This document shows positions 43,716 through 54,959 of a DNA stretch of 64,000 bases, in pieces (position 1 is the first letter of the stretch; each line of letters starts with the position of its first letter). Source of the stretch: Melastoma dodecandrum (lineage: Eukaryota; Streptophyta; Magnoliopsida; Myrtales; Melastomataceae); the NCBI GenBank assembly GCA_029817715.1, contig JARUPY010000186.1:430346-494345 (forward strand), in the 5' to 3' direction. A program made the position numbers and the translations under genes. Below the pieces are notes generated by a model that did not search any database, was not told the origin of the DNA, and worked only from the letters and a program-made list of their open reading frames with translations.

Positions 43716-44796
43716 ATTTGAGACGAATTGGAAATGAATAATAAAGTTCACGTACATTTCAAAAGCACGCATAATTCGTAAAGTAATTGTAAGGTAAAAT
43801 TGTGAAATTCGTTCGGTGTGGAGAGGTGAATTAAAATATTTTCCGAACCCGAGAACGATTTGCGCGATTTCAGATTCAAAAATTCGATTTTGGGTATCTT
43901 AAAGTTCATGGAATTACGATTGAAACCATATAATCTTAGAAGAGCATAAATGACGTTCAGATACCAGTAGTCAGCCGTTGTTAATGATGCTAAGTCCCCG
44001 ACAGAATTTCGAAAAATTGTTCTTCGAAATTGCAAGCGACTGGGCTGGTGTTGCAATAGTCCAAGTCTACAAAAACAATACTGTGTCATAAAATGCCGAC
44101 CAGTCATTCTCATCGCCCTCATAGTAACCAGGCACACGAAGATATCCTCGGGGAGGGTCTTTACCTCGTATTTGATCTACGCACAAACCCTATGAGTTCG
44201 GCATGGGCATACACTCAGGACATCGACACATCAAAGGTGACACTAGAGTGCCAAGACATTTTATTGTATTTGTGCATATACGATGTATGAAGGTGATTAT
44301 TTGTCATTAACTATTTTATTTTTCCACACGTAAAATTATTAATGATAAAATTTCGGAGATTAACGGGTATATTAGTCTGAAATAGTCCTTGATCGTTTAG
44401 ATGTCGAGATGGGACATAGACATCTAAATCATTGTTGAGTATAGCTGATGTTAAGATAGATCGAGGGAAACTATTCTCAAGTTATGAATACTGGACACGA
44501 CCCGTTTTAGAGGATACCACATATTGAACATCATTGGTTAATCATCTTTATGAATGAGTGTAAATGATCTTTTAACTTGAGTATTTCATTTATTCTATGT
44601 GTGGAGTTTACGCATTTTTACGTAGTTAAAAGCATTCTTTAATTAGAATGTGATTAATACGAGTATTAGTGCTGTGACAAAGCATAGAGAGAATAACGTT
44701 GAGTCAAAATATTCATCGCTCTTATGGACTAGAGCGTTGGCATCCTGACCACTTGATCGAGATATTAGTGACTCAGAAATTTATGGTCATTGTTGG
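43716..44796. other. Spacer without recognisable gene
   Basis: AT-rich sequence up to the start of element A. A minus-strand frame at 43,748-44,137 (129 codons) has no recognised domain. Confidence 0.35.
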
Positions 44797-46858
44797 TGTT
44801 AGTCTTGGTTTTGATGATGAGCTTGAGAAGATAGTTGCTGTAACACTTCGCTTATTCTTAGTGATAAGCTTGAGAACTGTGTTGCTGAACCACAGCAAGT
44901 AACAGTTACAGATTGTTGCGTCACAGTAAAGCGTTACTGTGATATTGCGCATAAATATTAAAAATATGGAAACATATTCTTTAATATCCATGATTTATTT
45001 CGGACTAATTCAGAATATTTATCTGAGTGTCCACGTTCATTTAATCTGGCTCATTGATCTCATTTATAATATTTAGGCATCTAAATATTACGAGATTAGC
45101 TTTCCAAGTTTAATTTTGGAAACAAAATATTTTTTTGATATTCTGTAGCAATGTTACGCTGCAACCTGAAAAGGGTGTCGTTACACTTGAGAAATACCTT
45201 GCTGCATTACAGCAACACTACTCTGCGCTATTGCGCTGACGAAAGAATAATTATTATTCCAGATTTGCTTATTGCAGTCTAATTATATTTAATGATTAAA
45301 TATATTATCTGATTCTGATAATCATTATTTAATCTGATAAGATTATGCGTGCAAGGAATATCATCAAAGATTTCGTTCCCTTCTTGGTCACTATGACCGT
45401 TGAGCATCCTGTTGCTGATCCACGATTACAGCTTCCTGTACTCTGATTTTAGGAAACAAATTATTCGTTTTTGGGAAATCGATTATTTGTTTCGTTCCTT
45501 TTTATACAAGACGACCCTCACATAATCTCCTAACGTTTTCGAACGATTTCTAAGTGGGCTGAGTGGCCGAGTGGTCTGAGTGGTCTAAGTGGTCGACGGA
45601 GAGCGGAAGGTGCTAAGTGTCTCCTGGTTCTTATTGCTCGCAAACTGCGTGCGAGGGTGTCAAGGGGCTGAGTTCAGATTCCTTGATCGTCGTGAGAGGG
45701 ACTAGGTGTCCTCGGTGCGTTCAACGAGCAGCCGGCGAATCGTCTGAGGGAAGCTAAGTGAATATCTGTGCTGATTGTAGTAACCAGTTGCTGACCCATC
45801 GATAAGAAGCCGTTTTTGTCATGTCTTTCCGTAGGGAGTTTGAGGAGTTAGACACGCACTTGCGGATGCGCACCAGAAGTCCCGTGCCTGCAGGGTAGAG
45901 CAGGAGTTGGGAACGCTACCAGAGTAGAAAGAGGTCCTCCCAAGCACAGGGGTACTGTGCAGATGTCTCGACCTCCTGATACAGAGGGATAGTAAAGCAG
46001 GATGCGTGGAAGCCAACGGATCGGAAAATTCCGCCCTAGGCACTGGGTGTGCAGTGCAGTGAGTCACGGCTGTGGTAACCGTGCACGTCCGAACTGAGTG
46101 TAGGACGTATACCTTCTAAGTGGTCTTTGTGGTTCTCTTTGTGATCTCTGTGGTTCTTCTCTTTGTGATCTTTGTGGTTCAACTTTGTGGTTGTCTCTCT
46201 TGTGCTTATAGACAGGATCATCCTGAGAAGGGACGGATCTTTGTGGAAATCCTCTTCCGTGCAAACAAGTGCCGAAGCATTCCTTCGCTGTGAATCAGAA
46301 ACGGGCTGCTCTTTGAGAAGCCATTATTCACTGTAAGGAATTATCTGTGAGGATTTATATACTAACACAACGTTGTCTTTCTGCTTTGATAGTCAAACTT
46401 ATATTAAGCGACAACGAGCTGTGTGCGAATCCTTTGAGCAATCAACTATTGAGCGTGAGTATCATTCTACTGGAAACGAGAAGACGTCCACTATGTGAGG
46501 AGCTGACCGCCATCGATCATTAATTGTACAGGATTCTAAATCTCACTTTGTGAGAAAAACATACCCCAATGCAAGGACTCTTTGCATCCATTATTTTCAA
46601 ATAGTGGAATCACCTCGTTGGTAGTAAGTAGACATAGGTCGATTTTAGCCGAACCACTATAAACTACTGTGTCCCTTACGATCGAGCAAACACTCGTACG
46701 AGAATCCAATGATTAAGTCGTAACGGTTACAGCAAAGCAGTTCTCATTCTGAGAAACGTTCTGCTGTGATACAGTACGCTTCCGCTGACACTGAGAAAGG
46801 GCGAAAAAGTTATAAACACTAATTCATCCTCCTCTTAGTGTTCCTGAACGATCCAACA
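44797..46858 (+). repeat. Element A 5' LTR
   Basis: 2,062 bases from TGTTAGTCTTGG to GATCCAACA. Repeated GTGGTTCTCTTTGTGATCT units lie at 46,115-46,200, GAGTGGTC repeats at 45,565-45,595, and paired motifs such as CACAGTAAAGCGTTACTGTG near 44,935. A TTTTTATACAAG motif near 45,500 could serve as TATA box. Confidence 0.9.
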
Positions 46859-46860
46859 AT

Positions 46861-46875
46861 TGGTATCAGAGCGGG
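46861..46875 (+). other. Element A primer binding site (tRNA-iMet type)
   Basis: TGGTATCAGAGCGGG two bases after the LTR end. Confidence 0.9.
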
Positions 46876-46992
46876 TTTGCTGGAAAGCTTTCTGTGTGAT
46901 TGCTAGTACAGAACTCTGTTGCTGAACCAAAACAGCTTGTTGCTGACAGTCTTACATTAAGCACAGTAAGGTGCTGCTGAGTACTGAACAGA

Positions 46993-48516
46993 ATGTCAAT
47001 GCTCTTGACTGATGGTCATTCGACCGAACGTCCACCGCTCTTTGCAGGACAACACTTCTCATATTGGAAAATGAGAATGGAGTTGTTCATTGGAGCAAAA
47101 GAAGCCGATTGCTGGCATATTATTATGGAAGGAGATCTAATAGTTCCTCCACCTAATCCGAACGACATTCGGCATGAAAATGAAAGGAAGAGAACTATTT
47201 CTCTCAATACTAAAGCAAGGCACTATTTAGTGTGCGCTCTTGCTGGAAACGAATTCAATCGCGACTCTACTTGTAAGACGGCGAAAGAAATGTGGGATAG
47301 ACTTGCTTTGATCTATGATGGAATAGAACAAGTCAAGGAATCCAAAGTGAATGCATTAGTAACTCAATACGAAGCATTCAAGATGAAAAAGGATGAGTCA
47401 ATAAATCAAATGTTTGATAGACTCACCGAAATCACTAATGCCATGGAATCACTTGGCAAAACTATTTCTAATTCTGAGTTGGTCAGAAAGATACTTCGCT
47501 CTTTGCCTAAAACTTGGGAAGCCAAGAAAACGGCAATCGAAGAAGCAAAGGACTTAACGAGCTTAAGTCTTCAACAGCTACTTGGTTCTCTTGTCGCTTA
47601 TGAGAATGAGAACAAGTTTGCTGAAGAAAAGAAATCCAATGCTGTTGCATTTAAGGGAAATGTCGAAATGTCCGATGAATCTGAGGATGAATCTTCATCT
47701 GATTCTGAGGATGAAGTCTCCTTGATGACAAGGAAATTCAAAAGGTATCTTCACAAAAATCGCTTTAAGGGAAAGCGAGATATTAAAAAGAAGAATACTA
47801 AACCACACCAAAGTAAAGGTGGTGTATGCTATGAGTGCAACAAACCTGGTCATATGCGACCAGATTGCCCACTTTTGAATGAGAAGGGCAAATCTTCAAA
47901 ATACAAGAAAAATGCCATGATGGCATCTTGGAGTGATTATGATGAGGAATCAGATCAGGATGACGAAACAGTACACATCTGCTATATGGCGCAAACTGAT
48001 GTTGAAACTGAGAAGGTAAATGCTTTCTCACCTTCTGATCTATCTGCTGAAGATATTGAGAATCTTTTCTCGGAACTCTATGATAAAATAGAGTCTTTAT
48101 CCGCAAACAATAAAGCCCTTAAGAAGGAAAATAAATTCTTGAGTGCTGAGAACGCTTCTCTTAAGGAAGAGTTATCAGCAAAGGCTAAGAAAGCGGTAAA
48201 GAAGCTTTCTGAATCCAAATCAAAGATTGAGGAATTGCAGCAGCAACTTGATGCTGTGAACAACAAAACTGATTTATGTATGCATGAGATGCATGCTCCT
48301 GGAAATGAGAAACATTCACATCATGGGAAATATGTTCCTCCTCATTTTAGGAATGGCGAGTCTCATTATATTATTCAAAGGTTACCTAGACTTTGCTACT
48401 ACTGTAGAAGTCCAGATCATTTCATTAAAAATTGCCATGTGCGGCGAAATGATATGCGTGGCATTTCTTCTAAAGTTGATGCTTCTATTCTCAAATGTAA
48501 AGAACGACTCACTTAA
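46993..48516 (+). CDS. Element A gag
   Basis: 507 codons beginning MSMLLTDGHS. The UBN2-type gag core spans about residues 15-215 ([30 protein letters not shown]). It is followed by an acidic Ser/Glu patch, a zinc knuckle (CYECNKPGHMRPDC), a long Lys/Glu/Leu coiled coil (about residues 350-430, with NNKALKKENKFLSAENASLK) and a second CCHC-type knuckle (CYYCRSPDHFIKNC). It forms the particle and binds genomic RNA. The TAA at 48,514-48,516 is in the same frame as the protease that follows, so gag and pol are separated by one stop codon rather than a frame change. A C-to-T change of a former CAA is the simplest reading. Confidence 0.9.
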   Translation: MSMLLTDGHSTERPPLFAGQHFSYWKMRMELFIGAKEADCWHIIMEGDLIVPPPNPNDIRHENERKRTISLNTKARHYLVCALAGNEFNRDSTCKTAKEMWDRLALIYDGIEQVKESKVNALVTQYEAFKMKKDESINQMFDRLTEITNAMESLGKTISNSELVRKILRSLPKTWEAKKTAIEEAKDLTSLSLQQLLGSLVAYENENKFAEEKKSNAVAFKGNVEMSDESEDESSSDSEDEVSLMTRKFKRYLHKNRFKGKRDIKKKNTKPHQSKGGVCYECNKPGHMRPDCPLLNEKGKSSKYKKNAMMASWSDYDEESDQDDETVHICYMAQTDVETEKVNAFSPSDLSAEDIENLFSELYDKIESLSANNKALKKENKFLSAENASLKEELSAKAKKAVKKLSESKSKIEELQQQLDAVNNKTDLCMHEMHAPGNEKHSHHGKYVPPHFRNGESHYIIQRLPRLCYYCRSPDHFIKNCHVRRNDMRGISSKVDASILKCKERLT

Positions 48517-51500
48517 GTTCTTTCTCTATTTCAGGGATGCTTCAAGTCCATCGCTAAGGACCATGTATGGTACTTAGATAGTGGCTGTTCGAGGCACATG
48601 TCAGGAGATGTCTCCTTATTCTCCACACTGGTTTTCCAAGATGGTGGTGCTGTCACTTTTGGTGATAATGGAAAATGGATGGTTAAAGGAACAGGAACCA
48701 TTTGCTGTTCTGACTCCCTCACATTGAAGGAGTTCTTTATGTCAAAGGACTCCAGCACAATTTGATTAGTATTAGTCAATTGTGTGATAAGGGCTATCAT
48801 GTTGCCTTCAATGAGAAAACATGTACTGTTTCACGGGATGATGTTACGTGTTTCATTGGTGAACGCAAGAAAAACATCTATATCCTGTCTTTTAAGAACA
48901 TCTCCGCTGGAGAAAATTGTCTCATGTCCATTAAGGACGAAGCAACTCTTTGGCACCGAAGGTTGGGACACGCAAACTATGACTTGTTGTCCAAACTAGC
49001 CAGAAAAGATGCTATTAAGGGATTACCTAAAATCAAGTTTGACAATAACAAGATATGTAATGCTTGTGCTATTGGCAAACAAACAAAGGTATCTTTTAAA
49101 AGCAAGAATATGATTTCAAGCAAGACTCCGCTTGAATTACTTCATATGGACTTATTTGGTCCAACAAGAACTCAAAGTCTTGGAGGTAAACGTTACAGAT
49201 TAGTTGTGGTAGATGACTTCTCCAGATTCACTTGGGTTAAATTCTTAGCTCACAAGAGTGATGCGTTTGCAACCTTTGAAACGTTAGTCAAACAACTTCA
49301 AAATGAGAAAGGTGTTTCTCTACGAAGTATAAGAACGGATCATGGTACCGAATTTGAAAACCATGACTTTGCTTCATTTTGTGAAGAATATGGTATTAAT
49401 CATAATTTCTCTGCTCCATACACTCCACAGCAAAATGGAGTTGTAGAGCGAAAGAATCGAACCTTACAAGACATGGCGAGAACCATGTTGCTGGAAAGTG
49501 AGGTTGCTAAAAATCTTTGGGCTGAAGCTGTAAGCACAGCATGCTACATCTCAAATCGTATTCATTTGAGACACTCATTAGGTAAAACTCCTTATGAATT
49601 ATATAAAGGCAGAAAGCCTAATATCTCATACTTTCATCCATTTGGAAGCAAGTGCTATATCTTGAGACCCATCAAAGATGGTGTCGGAAAGTTTGATGCT
49701 CGATCTGATGAGGGCATATTCTTAGGATATTCCCTAACGAGCAAAGCATATAGAGTTTTTAATAAAAGAACTCTAACTGTTGAAGAGTTTATCAATGTTA
49801 AGGTTGATGATTCTCCGACACAGGAGGAAGTTGCTGTGGATGCAGCAGCACAATCCTCAACAATAGTATCAAATGAAACATCACAGCAAACGATTGCTGA
49901 ACATAATCCGAACGGAAACACTGTAGCAGATGTACAGCAAGTACCTACTGCACTTACTGAAAATGCTTCTGGTGGCTTCCAGGATATACAAATAGAGGAT
50001 GGTGTTCCTTCTTTATATAAGAAAAGACATCCTATTAACCAAGTAATAGGATCATTGCACACAGGAGTGCGAACTCGACATACAGCAAGTCTGTACTGTG
50101 AACACTCTGCTTTTATCTCTCAAGATGAACCTCAAGGCATTGATGATGCGCTTGATGACCCCAATTGGATTCTTGCAATGCAAGAGGAATTGAACCAATT
50201 TGAGAGAAATAAAGTTTGGAGTTTAGTACCTAGACCCAATGATCGTTCCATTATTGGAACAAAATGGGTTTATCGTAATAAACTTGATGAGTCTGGAAAT
50301 GTTGTAAGAAACAAAGCTAGACTTGTAGCAAAAGGTTACTCTCAAGAAGAGGGTATAGATTATGATGAGACGTTTGCTCCTGTAGCACGTCTTGAGGCAA
50401 TACGTCTACTCTTAGCGTATGCCTGCTATAATGAATTTAAGTTATTTCAAATGGATGTAAAAAGTGCATTCCTTAATGGTGATCTAAAAGAGGAAGTGTA
50501 TGTTGAACAACCTCCTGGATTCACCGACCCAAAGTATCGTAATCATGTTTATAAGCTTTCTAAAGCCTTGTATGGGCTTAAGCAAGCACCAAGAGCATGG
50601 TACGAAAAGCTTAGTTCTTTTCTCATCGAGAAAGGATACAAGCGTGGAAAAATAGATACAACCTTGTTTCTTAAGAAACATGATGCTGATCTTTTAGTTG
50701 CTCAAATATATGTCGATGACATTATATTTGGTTCAACTAATGAAAAATTATGTACCGAATTCTCTGATCTAATGAAAGGAGAATTTGAAATGAGTCTCAT
50801 GGGAGAACTAACCTTCTTTCTTGGACTTCAAATCAAACAAACCAAAGATGGAATCTTTATCCATCAAGAAAAATACAACAAACAGTTGCTCAAGAAATTT
50901 AATCTTGAGAATGCTAAACCTCTGTCAACTCCGATTGGTAGTAATACCAAAATTGAGAAAGATGAGGATGGAAAGGAAGTTGATTCCAAATCATATAGGA
51001 GCATGATAGGATCATTACTCTATCTTACTGCTTCGAGACCTGATATCATGTTCAGCGTATGCTTATGCGCTAGATATCAATCTGCTCCAAAAGAGTCACA
51101 TCTTGCTGCAGTTAAGAGGATCTTTCGATACCTCGCAGGAAACTGTTAGCTTAGGCCTGTGGTATCCCAGAGGATCATTGCTGGATCCTATTGGATATTC
51201 AGATGCTGACTATGCTGGATGTCGCATTGATAGAAAAAGTACATCTGGTACTTGTCAATTACTAGGAAATATGTTGATTTCTTGGTTCTCTAAAAAGCAG
51301 ACATCGGTTTGCTTTATCTACAGCAGAGGCAGAATATGTCGCAGCAGCTAGTTGCTGTGCCCAGTTGCTCTGGATGCGGCAACAACTTGAAGATTACGAT
51401 CTTCATTTTGATAGTATTCCAATAATGTGTGATAACACAAGTGCAATTAATTTATCACGAAATCCTGTCTATCACTCAAGATCTAAGCATATTGAGTTGA

Positions 51501-51658
51501 GACATCATTTTCTTCGTGACAATGTGCAAAATGGCAATGTTGATATTCAGTACATTAATATTGAGCAACAGCTTGCTGATATTTTTACTAAACCACTTGA
51601 TAAGGAGAGGTTTAACTATCTACGGAATGAGTTAGGAATTTGTAATCCTCACTCATAA
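48517..51658 (+). pseudogene. Element A pol (protease, integrase, RT, RNase H), frameshifted
   Basis: The protease motif [14 protein letters not shown] starts at 48,568 in gag's frame. A one-base loss near 48,728 moves to the main frame (48,762-51,149), which carries the pre-integrase HRRLGH, integrase core with [16 protein letters not shown] and [11 protein letters not shown] (intact [10 protein letters not shown] segment), and RT with [10 protein letters not shown] one-base gain near 51,140 (GGAAACTG) shifts into the RNase H part (51,103-51,351), and another near 51,309 shifts to 51,365-51,658 (LLWMRQQLEDYD, LADIFTKPLDKE). Each frame is otherwise clean. Together the breaks inactivate this copy. 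Confidence 0.9.
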
Positions 51659-51877
51659 GATAAAACGTAAGAATATCTTCTCTCTTGGTAGAGAATTATT
51701 TGTTGCCAAAATTTGGGTGATTTACCTTCCATGATCTCCACGTTCCCACTTTCTAAAATAAAAAAAAAAATCCAAATATATTAACCGTTCCTCTTCACCA
51801 TCATGTCACACTGAAACTTCCTCATTCTTTACCCATTTTCTCTCAAAACCCTAAAAATCTCTCGACTCCCATCAACC

Positions 51878-53590
51878 ATGGCACCAAAATCGGCAATGTC
51901 CGCCAAGGGGAAGGCAACCCCCAAGAAACGGTCCAAGGCTGCGGCCACAACATCAAAGGTTTCTCGCTCTGAGGAACAACCCCCTGTTTCTGAGGGGGAG
52001 ACGCCTGCTCAATCGGTGGTTGCTCCGGTACCTACTGAGGACGGCACCGCTGGGAAGGCTAAGACAACTCTTGTCAAAGTCTCCAAGGAGCCCTCCGTCG
52101 GCGTGAAGGTCAGTTCCACTGACAAAATCTCTCCGGCCAAGGCCGATGCTGTTGTGCATGACAAGTCTGGAAAATCGGTGGATGAGGAAACTCTCCCTGA
52201 TGTTGAAAAATCGGGTGACCTTCTGGAGGAAACCCAAGAAACTCCTGAAAAAGAGGACTCCGCACCTACTAAGGTGGATGCTGTCTCTGAGGGTGACCAA
52301 ACTTCGAGCAACAAGGATATGTCTTAGGATAAGGAGACAGAGTTGCCTAAGGAGAAGGATCTCTCGAGGATGCTGGGGATGAGATTGAAGTTACTGATGT
52401 CCATCTCCCTGAGAAAGCACACTCTTATGTCCCTGGTGTTGCTTCTCGTACCAGAGGAAAGCGTTCCTTACCAGGTACTCCGAAAACTGATCCCACTGGA
52501 TCTAAAAAGCAAAAGCTTGCTACAGACTCTGATGTCTTCTTGCCTGAGATTGATCAATATGTCTCCATGGCTGAACTGAATCGCATTCTTGCTGATGACT
52601 TGATGCCAAATAGAAATTTGGAAACAAGGAATGTTGCTGCTTGTAAGAGAGTAGACTTTGATTGGTTTACTGCTCATCAGGTGACCATTGTTGACTTGTT
52701 TGATCGGCTTAGTTGGAAAATCTTCTGTGAGTTCAATGAGATAGGGTCTATCTCTAAGGTGAAACAATTCTTTGAGAATCTAACTTTTTACAAGGAGGAT
52801 TCGAATATCAAGTTCATTAGGGCCATCGTTGATGGAAAAGTACTTGACATATGTCGCATTTTTAATGCAAATCTTGTCAACAATCTGAGAGTTATCAATG
52901 AAGGCAAGTTGGAAGCCTATCAGCTCATCAATGACGGAGTCCCTATCACACCCTCTGGCTATCTACAGAACACCTCTTTGAGCTTCAGCAACAGAATGCT
53001 GCACAAAGTGGTGATGTCTTGTTTGGCACCAAGGGTTGGGAGTGTTGATTCTCTTATGCCTCGTGACTGGAACTTACTGGTCCATCTTAAGAAGGGCATT
53101 CCTGGAAATCTGGGAAGTATCATCTTCAGCCATATGGCTTCGTGCATTAAGGATGAGAATAGGGGTCTCCCTTTCACGAATGTGATCACAGCTCTCCTGA
53201 AGCATTATGATCTTGATGCTACTCCTCTGAACAAAATGGACACCTGGACAACTCAGGTTATTGGAGCTGCCTCCGTTGAAAGCATGGGCTACCAGTTTGT
53301 TGATGGAACTTTCGTTAAGAAGCCTTCAAAGCGAGAGATCGCTGCTTCTGTTCGCGGTTAAAGCTGCTCCTGCTAAAAAGCAGAGGTATGTTAAACGCGA
53401 GAAGGCCACCACAGGTACACAGGCTGATGTCTCTTACTCCAAGCTCATGCCCACAATTTGTGATGAGATCAACTTTACCAGGCGTTGTCTCCTGGAGAGG
53501 ATGGATGGCTTTGGGGAAAGGTTGACTAGGCTGGAGAAACTGACTGAGGAGATGATGGTTGTTGTTAAGGACCTCCCGCATGTGGATTGA
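51878..53590 (+). pseudogene. Element A extra 3' ORF, broken homologue of element B's
   Basis: It starts at MAPKSAMSAKGK (51,878) with a Lys/Ser/Ala-rich N-terminal region. A TAG at 52,325 and a frame change follow. The central domain (52,540-53,361: VDFDWFTAHQ, VKQFFENLTFYK, LHKVVMSCLAPRVGS) matches element B's VFDFNW-type core, and a frame change near 53,350 leads to a C-terminal coiled coil (LLERMDGFGERLTRLEKLTEEM) ending at 53,590. N-terminal MAPK start, core and coiled coil are shared with element B, which shows the ORF belongs to the elements and is not a captured host exon in one of them. Function unknown. Confidence 0.75.
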
Positions 53591-53793
53591 GATGACTCTC
53601 CTTGTTGTGGTTTCTTATGTTGAGAACTCTAGTTCTTTATTTTGAATAACTTTGAAGTGGATTGAGTATCTCTCCACAATGTTTCTTTTGAATGGTGTTA
53701 GAATGTTTGAACTTCGGTTGGGTGCTTTGCAATTTTTGCAGCACAAGTAAATACGCAGCTTGAATTTTACCCTCCATTTCTTTTTGATATGAC

Positions 53794-53928
53794 AAAAAGG
53801 GGGAGAAATGTGTTGCTTACTCTCAGGGGGAGCTTGCTTAAATTCAGGGGGAGTTGAGTTTGTGTTTCAAGCTCTATAATCTTTTCCCTATGCGCTTCGT
53901 GTTTTGTCATCATCAAAAAGGGAGAGAA
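53794..53928 (+). other. Multiple polypurine tracts of element A
   Basis: AAAAAGGGGGAGAAATG at 53,794-53,810, CAGGGGGAG at 53,825 and 53,846, and the LTR-adjacent CAAAAAGGGAGAGAA at 53,914-53,928. This repeats the arrangement in element B. Confidence 0.8.
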
Positions 53929-54337
53929 TGTTAGTCTTGGTTTTGATGATGAGCTTGAGAAGATAGTTGCTGTAACACTTCGCTTATTCTTAGTGATAAG
54001 CTTGAGAACTGTGTTGCTGAACCACAGCAAGTAACAGTTACAGATTGTTGCGTCACAGTAAAGCGTTACTATGATATTACGCATAAATATTAAAAATATG
54101 GAAACATATTCTTTAATATCCATGATTTATTTCGGACTAATTCAGAATATTTATCTGAGTGTCCACGTTCATTTAATCTGGCTCATTGATCTCATTTATA
54201 ATATTTAGGCATCTAAATATTACGAGATTAGCTTTCCAAGTTTAATTTTGGAAACAAAATATTTCTTTGATATTCTGTAGCAATGTTACGCTGCAACCTG
54301 AAAAGGGTGTCGTTACACTTGAGAAATACCTTGCTGC
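53929..54337 (+). repeat. Element A 3' LTR, first 409 bases
   Basis: Matches 44,797-45,205 at equal length with a few substitutions (for example GTGATATTGCGC versus ATGATATTACGC). It ends at CCTTGCTGC, where element C begins. Confidence 0.9.
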
Positions 54338-54959
54338 TGTCATAACCCAATTTTTTTTTCAAACAAGATAAGATCAAATCAAATCACTAAAAAATCAAAA
54401 TCAAATGAAATAAAATCAAGTAAAATCGAATGAAATAAAATCAAAATAGGGAAACATAATATTGCATTACAAAAATACGAAGGACAAAAAAAAACACTAT
54501 AAAAAGGGGAAAAAAAGACAGAGACTGATACAGACACGAAGTGAAGAGAAAGAAAAACAAAAGCTTCGTCGTCAAATATAGTATTCTTTTCTCGATTTTC
54601 TCGGTAGGAATTGCATCAGGTCATATCCTAGCCGGCCGAGCCTTCTTCGACGCAATTATTCTTCGGCGACGTCGGATAATTCTTCCATCGAGAGTTTTTA
54701 ATATCCGGTGTTCGCCTCCATTAAATCCGACCAGATTCAAATACGTCAGGAGTGATGGTTCGAAGGCGTCGCCATCACATGGCTGCAACTCCATGGATTG
54801 ATGGTTAGACCCAGCCGCCCCAAGTGTGAAAGCTTGCAAGATTCCCCGCCGGTTCAATCCTGTGAAGTCCCTCCACATGATCAAGCCAAGGACACAACAG
54901 CAACCCCTATACGGCCCATGCAATCGTTGGCTTCTGCTGCCCGCCGACGATGCTGCCAT
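54338..54959 (+). repeat. Element C 5' LTR (minimum extent)
   Basis: Aligned with 62,901-63,545 from TGTCATAACCC to GACGATGCTGCCAT. The downstream copy has many extra single bases, which may be real or may be sequence errors. After GCTGCCAT the copies diverge completely, so either the LTR ends here or one copy has a deletion. Confidence 0.7.

Larger units (their letters stand above)
44797..54337 (+). mobile_element. Element A: Sirevirus-like Copia retrotransposon, 3' LTR truncated
   Basis: Order on the plus strand: 5' LTR (44,797-46,858), tRNA-iMet primer site (46,861-46,875), gag (46,993-48,516), pol (to 51,658), an extra ORF (51,878-53,590), several polypurine tracts, and 409 bases of the 3' LTR (53,929-54,337). 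The visible part of the 3' LTR matches the 5' LTR base for base in length, with only a few substitutions, so the insertion is fairly recent. Its remaining ~1.65 kb is replaced by element C. The coding region has one in-frame stop and several single-base shifts. It shares architecture, but not close sequence, with element B. Confidence 0.92.

Noticed and set aside
45550..45610. GGCCGAGTGGTCTGAGTGGT, resembling the 5' part of a tRNA-Ser/Leu gene
   Set aside because: It is part of a short GAGTGGTC tandem repeat in element A's LTR, with no anticodon arm, T arm or acceptor pairing.
53361..53590. Envelope protein for the extra ORFs of elements A and B
   Set aside because: Position fits the Sirevirus envelope-like ORF, but I see no signal peptide or transmembrane segment, only a coiled coil, so the name is not justified.
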